Positions 49,176 through 56,989 of a DNA stretch of 62,420 nucleotides are shown here, piece by piece (within the stretch, counting starts at the first letter, position 1; every line of letters starts with the position of its first letter). A program made the translations under genes and the position numbers. Under the pieces are notes generated by a model, which ran no database searches, was not told the DNA's origin, and worked only from the letters and a program-made list of their open reading frames with translations. Source of the DNA: an uncultured Pelagibacteraceae bacterium (lineage in GTDB: Bacteria > Pseudomonadota > Alphaproteobacteria > Pelagibacterales > Pelagibacteraceae); NCBI GenBank assembly GCA_902594395.1, contig CACJLZ010000003.1, positions 1 through 62,420 of the forward strand. Reading direction: 5' to 3'.

Positions 49176-49261
49176 GCGGCCATGCTGAAATTGGTAGACA
49201 GGCACGGTTGAGGGCCGTGTGGACCTAGTCCATGAGAGTTCGAGTCTCTCTGGCCGCACCA
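49176..49261 (+). tRNA. tRNA-Leu (GAG)
   Basis: 86 bases including encoded CCA. The acceptor stem is GCGGCCA/TGGCCGC, the anticodon stem CACGG/CCGTG and the loop TTGAGGG, with a long variable arm typical of class II tRNAs. Anticodon GAG reads CUC and CUU. The 3' end lies 5 bases from the ygfZ stop on the opposite strand. Confidence 0.96.
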
Positions 49262-49266
49262 AAAAA

Positions 49267-50154
49267 CTAAATCTTTAGCCATTCAGGTATAAATATTTTA
49301 AATGATGCATTTTTACTTTTTAAAGTAAGGCCTTTATTGAAATTTTCATTTGAAAATTTTATCAAAGCAAACGGATACTCTTCATTAATCAAAATTTTTC
49401 CAATTTCAATCTCATTACAATATACCGTCTCACCTTCATCAAGTTTCCCATCAATTATCTCAACTGGCAATAACCTCTTAGAAAGTTTATTTTTAAGTTT
49501 AATTCTAGCAGTATTTTCTTGTCCTACGTAACATCCTTTTTTAAAATCAATACCATTTAGTTCTTCAAAATTACATTCAATACCAAATAATTTATTTTTA
49601 AGTTTATTTAAATTCTTTGGAACAATCCCAAGTTTATGACTTTGATGATAATAGTCCTCAATTTTATCGTCTTTTAATTCAAGTTTTTTTAGAGATAAAT
49701 AAAGTTTTTCTAAATTAATAATTAGTCTAGCACCCAAATTTTTATTTCTTGGATCTAGAACTATTGGATCCTCTCTATATTTTATAGTAAAACCAAGAAT
49801 ATCTTTTGAGTTATCTAATGATAAATATTTTTCATAACCAAAACTTGCAACAACAAATTCATTGCTAAGATTAAGGATTTCTACTTTTGATCTTATTTTG
49901 TATAAATTTAACTGATTCAATATTTCCTCAGATTGAGACTTTTCACAATCAATAAAAAAACCTGACTTATGCTTTACAACAATAAATTCATAAAGAAACT
50001 TGCCTTGAGGGGTTAATAATGAAGCAAAACAACTTGAACTATCTGTAACTTTATTAATGTCATTGCTAATTAAATTTTGCAAGAAGTCTCTAGTATCCTG
50101 GCCATTTACATAAAGTATGGCTCTATCTTTTAATATATAAACGCTATTATTCAT
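49267..50154 (-). CDS. ygfZ: Folate-binding protein YgfZ (IbaG/GcvT-like)
   Basis: 295 residues from the ATG at 50154. A frame extended to 50217 would overlap the divergent pyrC start and add a poorly conserved stretch, so it was not used. The signature KGCYVGQE with Cys208 (K-G-C-Y/F-x-G-Q-E) defines the YgfZ family, which uses folate to support repair or assembly of iron-sulfur proteins. It is cytoplasmic. The divergent gap to the next gene is 43 bases. Confidence 0.9.
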   Translation of the reverse strand: MNNSVYILKDRAILYVNGQDTRDFLQNLISNDINKVTDSSSCFASLLTPQGKFLYEFIVVKHKSGFFIDCEKSQSEEILNQLNLYKIRSKVEILNLSNEFVVASFGYEKYLSLDNSKDILGFTIKYREDPIVLDPRNKNLGARLIINLEKLYLSLKKLELKDDKIEDYYHQSHKLGIVPKNLNKLKNKLFGIECNFEELNGIDFKKGCYVGQENTARIKLKNKLSKRLLPVEIIDGKLDEGETVYCNEIEIGKILINEEYPFALIKFSNENFNKGLTLKSKNASFKIFIPEWLKI

Positions 50155-50197
50155 ATTTGATTGCTCGTAAAATTTAATATAATAACTTTTTTCATAA

Positions 50198-51505
50198 ATG
50201 TTAGATCTAATAATCAAAAATGGGCAATGTTATATCAATGGAAAACTAGAGGATAATGATATTGCCGTTAAAGATGGTAAAATATTAAAAATTGGTCAAA
50301 TATTAGAAGAGGCTAAAGAAGTCTATGATGCTAAAAATAAAATTACCTTACCTGGCTGTATAGATACTCAGACGCATTTTAGAGAACCAGGTTCAACAGA
50401 TACAGAGGACCTTCACTCTGGAAGTAGAGCAGCAGTAGCTGGAGGAATTACAGCAGTATTTGAAATGCCTAACACCAACCCTCCAACCTCAAACTTAAAA
50501 GAATTTCAAAGAAAATTGGATCTTGCAAAAAACAGAATGTACTGCAATTATGCTTTCTATTTCGGTGCAACAGCAGGTAACGTTAGTCAACTCGCTGAGT
50601 TAAAAAATTTAGAGGGCTGTTGTGGGATCAAATTGTTTGTAGGTTCCTCAACAGGTAATCTTTTAGTAGCACTCGAGGAAGATATTGATAAAGTTTTTCA
50701 AAATAGTTCTAAGGTAGTAGCGGTTCACTCAGAAGATGAAGAAATCTTAAACAAAAATAAAAAATTGATTAAAAAAGGTGATGTACATTCTCATCCTATT
50801 TGGAGAAGTGAGGAGTGTGCAATTTCTTCCACTAGAAGAATAGTTAGACTTGCAAAAAAATATAATAAGAAAGCGCATGTACTACATATTACCACTAAAC
50901 AAGAGGTAGATTTTTTATCTCAACATAAAGGTAATATTACTTTTGAAATTACGCCACAACATTTAACAATTTATGCACCTGATTGTTATGATAAACTTGG
51001 AACCTACGCACAGATGAATCCACCAATAAGAGACAAGTCTCACTTTGATCGATTGTGGTATGCAGTAAGAAATAATTTAAATGATACAATTGGCTCAGAT
51101 CATGCACCACATCTAAAAGTAAATAAAGATAAAGAGTATCCTAATTCTCCATCAGGCATGCCAGGTGTCCAAACACTTATGCCAGTAATGTTAGATCACG
51201 TTAATCATGGAAAATTATCACTTACTCAACTAATAAATTTGGTATGCGAAAATCCAATTAAAATATTTGGGATACAGAACAAAGGATATATTAAAGAGGG
51301 ATATGATGCTGATTTTACTATTGTTGATATGAATAAGAAAATAACTATTAAAAATGAGAACATAGAAAGTAAGTGTGGATGGTCACCTTTTAATGATGTT
51401 GAATTTAAAGGAATACCTGTAGCGACAATAATCTCTGGTAAGATAAAGATGAAGGATGGAAAGATTTTAGGTGAACCTGAGGGAGCACCTTTAAAATTTA
51501 GTTAA
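50198..51505 (+). CDS. Dihydroorotase-like amidohydrolase
   Basis: 435 residues of the class I dihydroorotase/hydantoinase superfamily. The metal motif that is normally H-x-H reads Q58-T-H60 (IDTQTHFREPG). The bridging carboxylated Lys145 (GIKLFVGSSTG), two later histidines (AVHSED and HVLHITT) and GSDHAPH are present. A DTQxHFREPG version is common in alphaproteobacteria, where it is annotated PyrC. Loss of one zinc ligand makes dihydroorotase activity uncertain. It overlaps the convergent SMR gene by 8 bases. Confidence 0.85.
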   Translation: MLDLIIKNGQCYINGKLEDNDIAVKDGKILKIGQILEEAKEVYDAKNKITLPGCIDTQTHFREPGSTDTEDLHSGSRAAVAGGITAVFEMPNTNPPTSNLKEFQRKLDLAKNRMYCNYAFYFGATAGNVSQLAELKNLEGCCGIKLFVGSSTGNLLVALEEDIDKVFQNSSKVVAVHSEDEEILNKNKKLIKKGDVHSHPIWRSEECAISSTRRIVRLAKKYNKKAHVLHITTKQEVDFLSQHKGNITFEITPQHLTIYAPDCYDKLGTYAQMNPPIRDKSHFDRLWYAVRNNLNDTIGSDHAPHLKVNKDKEYPNSPSGMPGVQTLMPVMLDHVNHGKLSLTQLINLVCENPIKIFGIQNKGYIKEGYDADFTIVDMNKKITIKNENIESKCGWSPFNDVEFKGIPVATIISGKIKMKDGKILGEPEGAPLKFS

Positions 51506-51830
51506 TTTTTACAGCAAAACTATTAACCAGTATCACACCAACAACAATAAGAAACAGACCTGCAATAGCCTGCCAAGCCAAAGTTTGTTTAAAAAAGAAA
51601 TATCCAAGTAATGCTATTGTAAATACTCCTAGTCCACTCCAAGTAGCATAAACAATTGCAATTGGCAGTTTATCCATAACAAATGTCATCAAATAGAATG
51701 ACACTAGATAAAATATTGTTAAGCAAATTGTTGGAATAATTCTGGTAAAATTTTGTGAAACTGGCAATAACATTGTACCTGCTACCTCACAAAATATAGC
51801 AATAAGTAGAAAAGAATATGTTTTAACCAT
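51498..51830 (-). CDS. Small multidrug resistance (SMR/EmrE) family transporter
   Basis: 110 residues, four membrane helices, with the essential Glu15 in the first helix (AIFCEVAGTM) and the WSGLG motif near 65. SMR proteins work as dual-topology dimers that exchange protons for cationic drugs or guanidinium-type metabolites. Its ATG overlaps the prpE stop by 8 bases. The substrate is unknown. Confidence 0.9.
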   Translation of the reverse strand: MVKTYSFLLIAIFCEVAGTMLLPVSQNFTRIIPTICLTIFYLVSFYLMTFVMDKLPIAIVYATWSGLGVFTIALLGYFFFKQTLAWQAIAGLFLIVVGVILVNSFAVKIN

Positions 51831-53724
51831 TTATTAGTATTTTGTTATCAATTAAGTCTTGTTTAATCTCATCAAGAATTGCAGGATCATCAATTGTTGG
51901 AGGCATTTTATACTCAACATTATCAGCAATTTTTCTAATTGTTCCTCTCAAGATTTTTCCAGACCTTGTTTTTGGAAGTCTTTTTATAACAATTGCAACT
52001 TTAAATGCAGCTACAGGACCAATTTTATCTCTAACCATTTGAATACATTCTTTGGAAATTGTTCCATTATCTTTTTCAACACCAGCTTTTAATACAATTA
52101 ATCCAATTGGTAATTGCCCTTTTAATTTATCAGCAATTCCAAGGACTGCGCATTCAGCTACTGACTGATGCTCAGACAAAACTTCTTCAATTGCTCCAGT
52201 TGATAATCTATGGCCAGCAACGTTTATGATATCGTCAGTCCTAGACATAATCCAGATATAACCATCTTCATCAATATGACCCGCATCATAAGTTTGATAG
52301 TAACCCTCGTAGTTTGACATATAATTTTCTTTGTATCTTTGATCTGCGTTCCATAGAGTTGGAAATGTACCAGGGGGCAAAGGTAATTTTACAACGATGT
52401 CTCCCATTTCATTTGGTTTAGCTAAACTTTGATCTGATTTAATAATTTTTACGTCATAACCTGGCACTGCTTTACATGCTGAACCATATTTAGTTTTCAT
52501 CATTTCTATTCCTGTACAATTCGAGCTTATTGCCCAACTTGTTTCAGTTTGCCACCAATGGTCTATCACAGGAACTTTTAGTAAATTTTCTGCCCATTTG
52601 ATTGTATCTGGATCTGCTCTTTCACCAGCAAGAAATAAACTTTCAAAACTACTAAGATCATACTTAGAGAAGAATTTTCCCTCAGGATCTTCTTTCTTAA
52701 TCGCTCTAAATGCAGTTGGAGCTGTAAATAAAGATTTTACTTTGTAATCAGATATGATTTTCCAGAAAGCTCCTGCATCAGGTGTGCCTACAGGTTTTCC
52801 TTCGAACAAAACTGTTGTGCACCCTTTAAATAATGGGGCATAGACTATGTATGAGTGACCTACAATCCAACCTATATCACTTGCAGACCACCATATATCT
52901 CCCTCATCAATGTTGTAGATATTTTTCATTGTCCATTTTAGAGCCACTATGTGACCCCCAATGTCTCTTACAATACCCTTAGGAGTTCCTGTTGTGCCCG
53001 AGGTGTAAAGTATATAGGCAAACTCATTAGAATTCATTTCAACACAATCAGTATCTTTTGCATCAGCTAGTGCTTCATCCCAACTAATTTCAGCAGGTGC
53101 ATTTAATTTTACCTCATGATCTTTTCTTTGAAATAAAATCATCTTACTTATTTTGTGATCTGCTAGTTTGACAGCTTCATCAACTAATGGTTTGTATTCA
53201 ACTGTCCTACCAGGCTCAAAGCCACATGATGCTGTCACAAGTATTTTAGCTTTACTGTCATCTATTCTGCTTGCAAGCTCATTGGATGCAAACCCACCAA
53301 AAACAACTGAGTGAATTGCTCCAATTCTTCCACAAGCAAGCATTGCAACAATTGCCTCCGGGATCATTGGCATATAAATTATTACTCTATCACCCTTACC
53401 AACACCTTGATTTTTTAATGCTCCTGCAAATTTAGAAACTTTTGATCTAAGTTGCTCATATGAAAGGTTACTTTTGTTACCTGTGATGGGACTATCATAA
53501 ATTAGAGCAGTTTTTTGACCTTGGCCGTTATCAATATGAATATCTAGTGCGTTATAGCAAGTGTTTGTAACTCCATCTTCAAACCATTTATAGAAAGGAG
53601 GGTTTGACTTGTTTAATATTTTTGAGGGTTTTTTAAACCAAAAGATATCGTCAGCTTCTTTTCTCCAGAAATTTTCTGGATCTTCAATTGATTTTCTATA
53701 AATTTCCTTGAATTTATCTGACAT
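51823..53724 (-). CDS. prpE: Acyl-CoA synthetase, probably propionyl-CoA synthetase PrpE
   Basis: 633 residues of the acetyl/propionyl-CoA synthetase family: P-loop YTSGTTGTPKG near 240, the aryl/acyl pocket WWSASDIGWIVGHSYIVYAPL, the hinge SRTDDIINVAGHRLSTGAIEEV and the C-terminal acylation lysine in RSGKILRGTI. The early ALIYDSPITG motif is more like PrpE than Acs. It would activate propionate or other short acids. It is divergent from proteorhodopsin over 211 bases. Confidence 0.85.
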   Translation of the reverse strand: MSDKFKEIYRKSIEDPENFWRKEADDIFWFKKPSKILNKSNPPFYKWFEDGVTNTCYNALDIHIDNGQGQKTALIYDSPITGNKSNLSYEQLRSKVSKFAGALKNQGVGKGDRVIIYMPMIPEAIVAMLACGRIGAIHSVVFGGFASNELASRIDDSKAKILVTASCGFEPGRTVEYKPLVDEAVKLADHKISKMILFQRKDHEVKLNAPAEISWDEALADAKDTDCVEMNSNEFAYILYTSGTTGTPKGIVRDIGGHIVALKWTMKNIYNIDEGDIWWSASDIGWIVGHSYIVYAPLFKGCTTVLFEGKPVGTPDAGAFWKIISDYKVKSLFTAPTAFRAIKKEDPEGKFFSKYDLSSFESLFLAGERADPDTIKWAENLLKVPVIDHWWQTETSWAISSNCTGIEMMKTKYGSACKAVPGYDVKIIKSDQSLAKPNEMGDIVVKLPLPPGTFPTLWNADQRYKENYMSNYEGYYQTYDAGHIDEDGYIWIMSRTDDIINVAGHRLSTGAIEEVLSEHQSVAECAVLGIADKLKGQLPIGLIVLKAGVEKDNGTISKECIQMVRDKIGPVAAFKVAIVIKRLPKTRSGKILRGTIRKIADNVEYKMPPTIDDPAILDEIKQDLIDNKILING

Positions 53725-53869
53725 AATAATTTTGATTCGTTGGTTAATTTATTGTGGTTTTTAAATCACAAATTGTATTTAATTTTAAAAAACGAGTAAA
53801 ATCAATGTAAATTAATGACAATTAGGTCTTCTATTAAGTGATTTTATTTGGTATTTAACCACAACTTTT

Positions 53870-53887
53870 GCTTAGGGAAGCCTAAGC
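53870..53887. repeat. Inverted repeat 1 upstream of proteorhodopsin
   Basis: GCTTAGG-GAAG-CCTAAGC: two perfect 7-bp arms around a 4-base centre. It directly abuts the second repeat. It could be an operator or, in the RNA, a tetraloop hairpin. There is no T-run after it on either strand to make it a terminator. Confidence 0.85.
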
Positions 53888-53905
53888 TTAGTTTATATAA
53901 ACTAA
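53888..53905. repeat. Inverted repeat 2 (perfect 18-bp palindrome)
   Basis: TTAGTTTATATAAACTAA is identical to its own reverse complement. It contains TTTATA and TATATA, candidate -10 elements for the proteorhodopsin promoter, so a protein bound here could block or aid RNA polymerase directly. Confidence 0.85.
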
Positions 53906-53935
53906 AGTAAAAACTAACTAAAGAGGGAGTTTTTT

Positions 53936-54715
53936 ATGAAAAAACTTAAACTGTTTGCTCTAGCAGCTTTAGCCCTAGTGGGTTATGCAGGTGTTGCTAA
54001 TGCAGCAAGCGATGCAACGATGTTGATGCAAGACGACTTTGTTGGAATATCTTTTTGGATAATTTCAATGGGTATGTTAGCGGCTACAGCTTTCTTCTTC
54101 ATGGAGAGAGGTACTGTTAACCCTGCGTGGAAAACATCAGTAACTGTTGCAGGTCTTGTAACTGGTATTGCTTTCATTCACTATATGTACATGAGAGAAG
54201 TATGGGTTGCTACAGGTGACTCACCAACAGTATACAGATATATTGACTGGTTAATTACTGTGCCTTTACAGATGGTAGAATTCTACTTAATTCTTGTTGC
54301 AGTAAGAAAAGCAAACTCTGGAATGTTCTGGAGATTGTTAATCGGTTCATTAGTAATGTTAATCGGTGGATATTTAGGAGAAGCTGGATACATCAACGCT
54401 ACACTTGGTTTTGTAATCGGTATGGCTGGATGGATCTACATTCTTTATGAAATATTCTCTGGTGAAGCTGGAAGAGCTGCCGCTAAAAGTGGAAACAAAG
54501 CTCTAGTAACAGCGTTCGGTGCAATGAGAATGATTGTAACTGTAGGTTGGGCAATTTACCCATTAGGTTATGTATTTGGTTACTTAACAGGTGGTGTAGA
54601 CGCTAACTCATTAAACGTTGTTTACAACTTAGCTGACTTCATTAACAAAATTGCATTCGGTCTAGTAATCTGGGCTGCTGCAATGAGTTCTGGAGCTGGT
54701 GCAAGAGCTAGATAA
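53936..54715 (+). CDS. Proteorhodopsin, blue-absorbing type
   Basis: 259 residues: a signal peptide (about 1-23, ANAA) and seven helices. The proton acceptor Asp104, proton donor Glu115, His82 and retinal Schiff-base Lys238 correspond to D97, E108, H75 and K231 of the reference protein (offset 7). The tuning position, 105 in the reference, is Gln112, the residue associated with blue light. It is a light-driven outward proton pump that supplements respiration. A strong GAGGGAG site lies 6 bases before the ATG, and a terminator follows, so it is probably a monocistronic and abundant message. Genes for retinal synthesis are not in this window. Confidence 0.98.
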   Translation: MKKLKLFALAALALVGYAGVANAASDATMLMQDDFVGISFWIISMGMLAATAFFFMERGTVNPAWKTSVTVAGLVTGIAFIHYMYMREVWVATGDSPTVYRYIDWLITVPLQMVEFYLILVAVRKANSGMFWRLLIGSLVMLIGGYLGEAGYINATLGFVIGMAGWIYILYEIFSGEAGRAAAKSGNKALVTAFGAMRMIVTVGWAIYPLGYVFGYLTGGVDANSLNVVYNLADFINKIAFGLVIWAAAMSSGAGARAR

Positions 54716-54736
54716 TTACTATTTAAACTAAATTTA

Positions 54737-54776
54737 TAGGGCGAGTATGTTTTGCATACTTGCCCTATTTTTTTTT
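54737..54776 (+). terminator. Rho-independent terminator after proteorhodopsin
   Basis: TAGGGCGAGTATG (54737-54749) pairs with CATACTTGCCCTA (54755-54767) as a 13-bp stem with one G-T pair and a 5-base loop, followed by nine Ts. It separates proteorhodopsin from the ferredoxin gene. Confidence 0.93.
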
Positions 54777-54799
54777 AAGCCTTATATACATTCATAGAT

Positions 54800-55120
54800 A
54801 TGCCGAAAATAACTTACAATACTCCTGATAACAAAACTCATACCGTAGAAGTTCAAAATGGATTAACAGTGATGGAAGGAGCAGTCCAAAACGATATTCC
54901 AGGAATAGATGCAGACTGTGGTGGAGGAATGGCTTGTGCGACTTGCCATGTTTATGTCAAAGAAGATTGGTTTAATAGGTTACCAAAAAAAGAGGATGGT
55001 GAAGAAGATATGTTAGATATGGCATTTGAACCGAAAAAAAATAGTAGATTAAGTTGTCAGTTAATTGTTTCAGACGAATTAGACGGCTTAGTTGTTAATA
55101 TTCCAACAAAACAAGCATAA
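54800..55120 (+). CDS. [2Fe-2S] ferredoxin (adrenodoxin/putidaredoxin type)
   Basis: 106 residues with the cluster ligands Cys40, Cys46, Cys49 and Cys86 in the C-x5-C-x2-C...C arrangement and the acidic region expected for partner docking (DGEEDMLD). It is a soluble one-electron carrier. The reductase gene begins on the next base after its stop, so the two probably form an NADPH-ferredoxin pair. Partner enzymes are not evident. Confidence 0.95.
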   Translation: MPKITYNTPDNKTHTVEVQNGLTVMEGAVQNDIPGIDADCGGGMACATCHVYVKEDWFNRLPKKEDGEEDMLDMAFEPKKNSRLSCQLIVSDELDGLVVNIPTKQA

Positions 55121-56137
55121 ATGAATAAAACAGATGCATTAATTATTGGTGCAGGTCCAACAGGATTATTTACTGCACATCAATTAAATTTGATCGGACT
55201 AAGCTGTGAAGTAGTCGACAACTTAGATAAGATTGGTGGTCAATGTATCGAGCTTTACCCAGATAAACCAATTTATGATATTCCAGCTGTACCAGAATGC
55301 ACAGGTGAACAACTTACAAATAATTTAATAAATCAATTAAAACCTTTTGACATTAAATTTCATTTAAATCAAAGAGTTGAGGAAGTTAAAAGAGATAATG
55401 AAAGTTGGATTGTAAAAACAAACAGTGGTACTACTTTTTTAACACCAAATGTTATTATTGCAGGAGGAGTTGGCTCTTTTGAACCAAGAAAATTTTCAGT
55501 AAAGGAGTGTGAATATTATGAGAATAAATCTGTATTTTATTCAGTAAAAGACAAAAAAATTTTTGAAGGAAAAACTGTTGCAATCTTTGGTGGAGGGGAT
55601 AGCGCATTAGATTGGGCAGTAGAATTATCGAAAAATTCAAAGGTAAATTTAATCCATAGAAGAGATGAGTTTAGAGGTGCAGAAGCTACTGTTAATAAAA
55701 TGCGGACATTAGTAAAAGAGGGTAAAATAAATCTTTTTACAAAATACCAAATGACATCAGTAAAAGGAAACGGTCAATTAGAAAGTATAGAGATAAAAAA
55801 TGATGAAGAGGAGAAAAAAAATATAAAAGCTGATTTTGCTTTGGGTTTTTTTGGCTTAATAATGCAATTAGGACCCATCGCTAATTGGGGACTTAATCTA
55901 GATAAAAAAACTATAGAAGTTGATACAGAAAAATTTGAGACTAATCAAAAAGGTATTTATGCAGTGGGTGATATTTGTAGTTATCCTGGCAAATTAAAAC
56001 TAATATTATCAGGGTTTCATGAGGGTGCTTTAGCAGCAAGAGCATGTTTTAAATTAGCAAGACCAAATGAAAAATATAGATTTGAATTTACAACAACTTC
56101 CGCAAACTTATTGAAAAGACTCGGAAAAAAAGAGTGA
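55121..56137 (+). CDS. Ferredoxin-NADP+ reductase, thioredoxin reductase type
   Basis: 338 residues with two Rossmann motifs: FAD-binding GAGPTGLFTAHQL at 9-21 and NADPH-binding FGGGDSALDWA near 157. The C-x-x-C of thioredoxin reductase is absent, which marks the TrxR-like FNR subfamily. C-terminal FAD motif YAVGDICSYPGKLKLILSGFHEG in outline. It transfers electrons between NADPH and the neighbouring ferredoxin. It overlaps the GST gene by 4 bases. Confidence 0.93.
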   Translation: MNKTDALIIGAGPTGLFTAHQLNLIGLSCEVVDNLDKIGGQCIELYPDKPIYDIPAVPECTGEQLTNNLINQLKPFDIKFHLNQRVEEVKRDNESWIVKTNSGTTFLTPNVIIAGGVGSFEPRKFSVKECEYYENKSVFYSVKDKKIFEGKTVAIFGGGDSALDWAVELSKNSKVNLIHRRDEFRGAEATVNKMRTLVKEGKINLFTKYQMTSVKGNGQLESIEIKNDEEEKKNIKADFALGFFGLIMQLGPIANWGLNLDKKTIEVDTEKFETNQKGIYAVGDICSYPGKLKLILSGFHEGALAARACFKLARPNEKYRFEFTTTSANLLKRLGKKE

Positions 56138-56763
56138 TAGATCTTTACTCAGCAAATACACCAAATGGAAAAAAAATTAGTATTATGCTCGAGGAAATTG
56201 GATTTGACTACAAAGTAATCAAAGTTGATATTAATAACGGCGAACAATTTAAAGATGAATTTAAAAAGATAAGTCCATTAAGTAAAATTCCAGTAATTAT
56301 TGATCATAAAAACAAAAAAACTGTCTTTGAGTCAGGAGCTATTTTAATTTATTTAGCTGAATTAAGTGGAAAATTTTATAATCAAGATGAAAGATTGGAA
56401 ATTAATCAATGGCTGATGGCACAAATGGGTTATGTTGGTCCAATGTTAGGTCAACACCATCAATTCCATCATTATAATCCTGGAAAAAGTAAATTTGGAG
56501 AAGACAGATATTTTAAAATTTCTAAACGAATATATAAAGAGTTAGATGAGAGATTATCTAAATCAAAATATTTATCAGGAAACAACTATACAATTGCAGA
56601 TATTGGCACGTTTCCTTGGATAGCAAGACATGAATGGCATGATATTGGTCTTAAAAATTATAAAAATCTTTCTAGATGGTATGAGGAAATTTCTAAGAGA
56701 GATGGTGTAAAAAAAGGATTTGCATTTATGGATAATAATGAAGCTCCACCCAAACCTTATTAG
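56134..56763 (+). CDS. Glutathione S-transferase-like protein
   Basis: 209 residues from a GTG start that overlaps the reductase stop. The N-terminal thioredoxin-like domain (DLYSANTPNGKKISIMLEE) contains the KIPVI and ESGAILIYLAE glutathione-binding motifs, and an all-helical domain follows. It resembles the YfcG/YghU group, which can act as disulfide reductases. Being last in the ferredoxin-reductase unit hints at a redox job. The physiological substrate is unknown. Confidence 0.9.
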   Translation: MIDLYSANTPNGKKISIMLEEIGFDYKVIKVDINNGEQFKDEFKKISPLSKIPVIIDHKNKKTVFESGAILIYLAELSGKFYNQDERLEINQWLMAQMGYVGPMLGQHHQFHHYNPGKSKFGEDRYFKISKRIYKELDERLSKSKYLSGNNYTIADIGTFPWIARHEWHDIGLKNYKNLSRWYEEISKRDGVKKGFAFMDNNEAPPKPY

Positions 56764-56864
56764 TTCATTGAGTTAAGCAATCTAAACAAAGAAGCAAAAA
56801 TACCATGACCCGATATTTCTATGGCTAGGACAATGATAATTATCAAAATTATTTTAGTATCCAT
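56760..56864 (-). CDS. 34-residue membrane micro-ORF downstream of dksA
   Basis: MDTKIILIIIIVLAIEIS begins one hydrophobic helix, followed by a short polar tail (34 residues). Its ATG overlaps the stop of the preceding 41-codon micro-ORF (TAATG on the minus strand), and its stop overlaps the end of the GST gene on the other strand. No Shine-Dalgarno sequence is visible apart from translational coupling. I do not recognise a family. Confidence 0.5.
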   Translation of the reverse strand: MDTKIILIIIIVLAIEISGHGIFASLFRLLNSMN

Positions 56865-56989
56865 TAAGTAAATACTATAAATAACAAAATTATCCAAAAC
56901 AAACCATAGTAATAATATATATACTTTTTAGTAAAATAATAAGTTACAGGATTATGAACTTTTTTGGTTTTTTTCTTTTTTTTAGTCAT
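56864..56989 (-). CDS. 41-residue membrane micro-ORF overlapping dksA
   Basis: MTKKKKKTKKVHNPVTYYFT is followed by a Tyr-rich hydrophobic helix ending LFWIILLFIVFT. Its ATG overlaps the dksA stop (ATGACTAA), so it is positioned to be translated as dksA finishes. The basic head and single helix suggest an inner-membrane protein with a cytoplasmic N-terminus. No family is recognised. Confidence 0.55.
   Translation of the reverse strand: MTKKKKKTKKVHNPVTYYFTKKYIYYYYGLFWIILLFIVFT

Larger units (their letters stand above)
53725..53935. promoter_or_regulatory. prpE/proteorhodopsin divergent control region
   Basis: The longest non-coding stretch in the window. It holds a TTGTG/CACAA repeat with a 10-base spacer (53752-53771), an inverted second copy of TTGTGGTT (AACCACAA at 53857-53864) and two perfect 18-base inverted repeats back to back at 53870-53887 and 53888-53905. 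A clear GAGGGAG ribosome site lies at 53923-53929. No known regulator motif was recognised. Confidence 0.65.

Noticed and set aside
53752..53771. A CRP-like site (TGTG...CACA) upstream of proteorhodopsin.
   Set aside because: The spacing between the half-sites does not match the CRP consensus, so I list it only as an unnamed inverted repeat.
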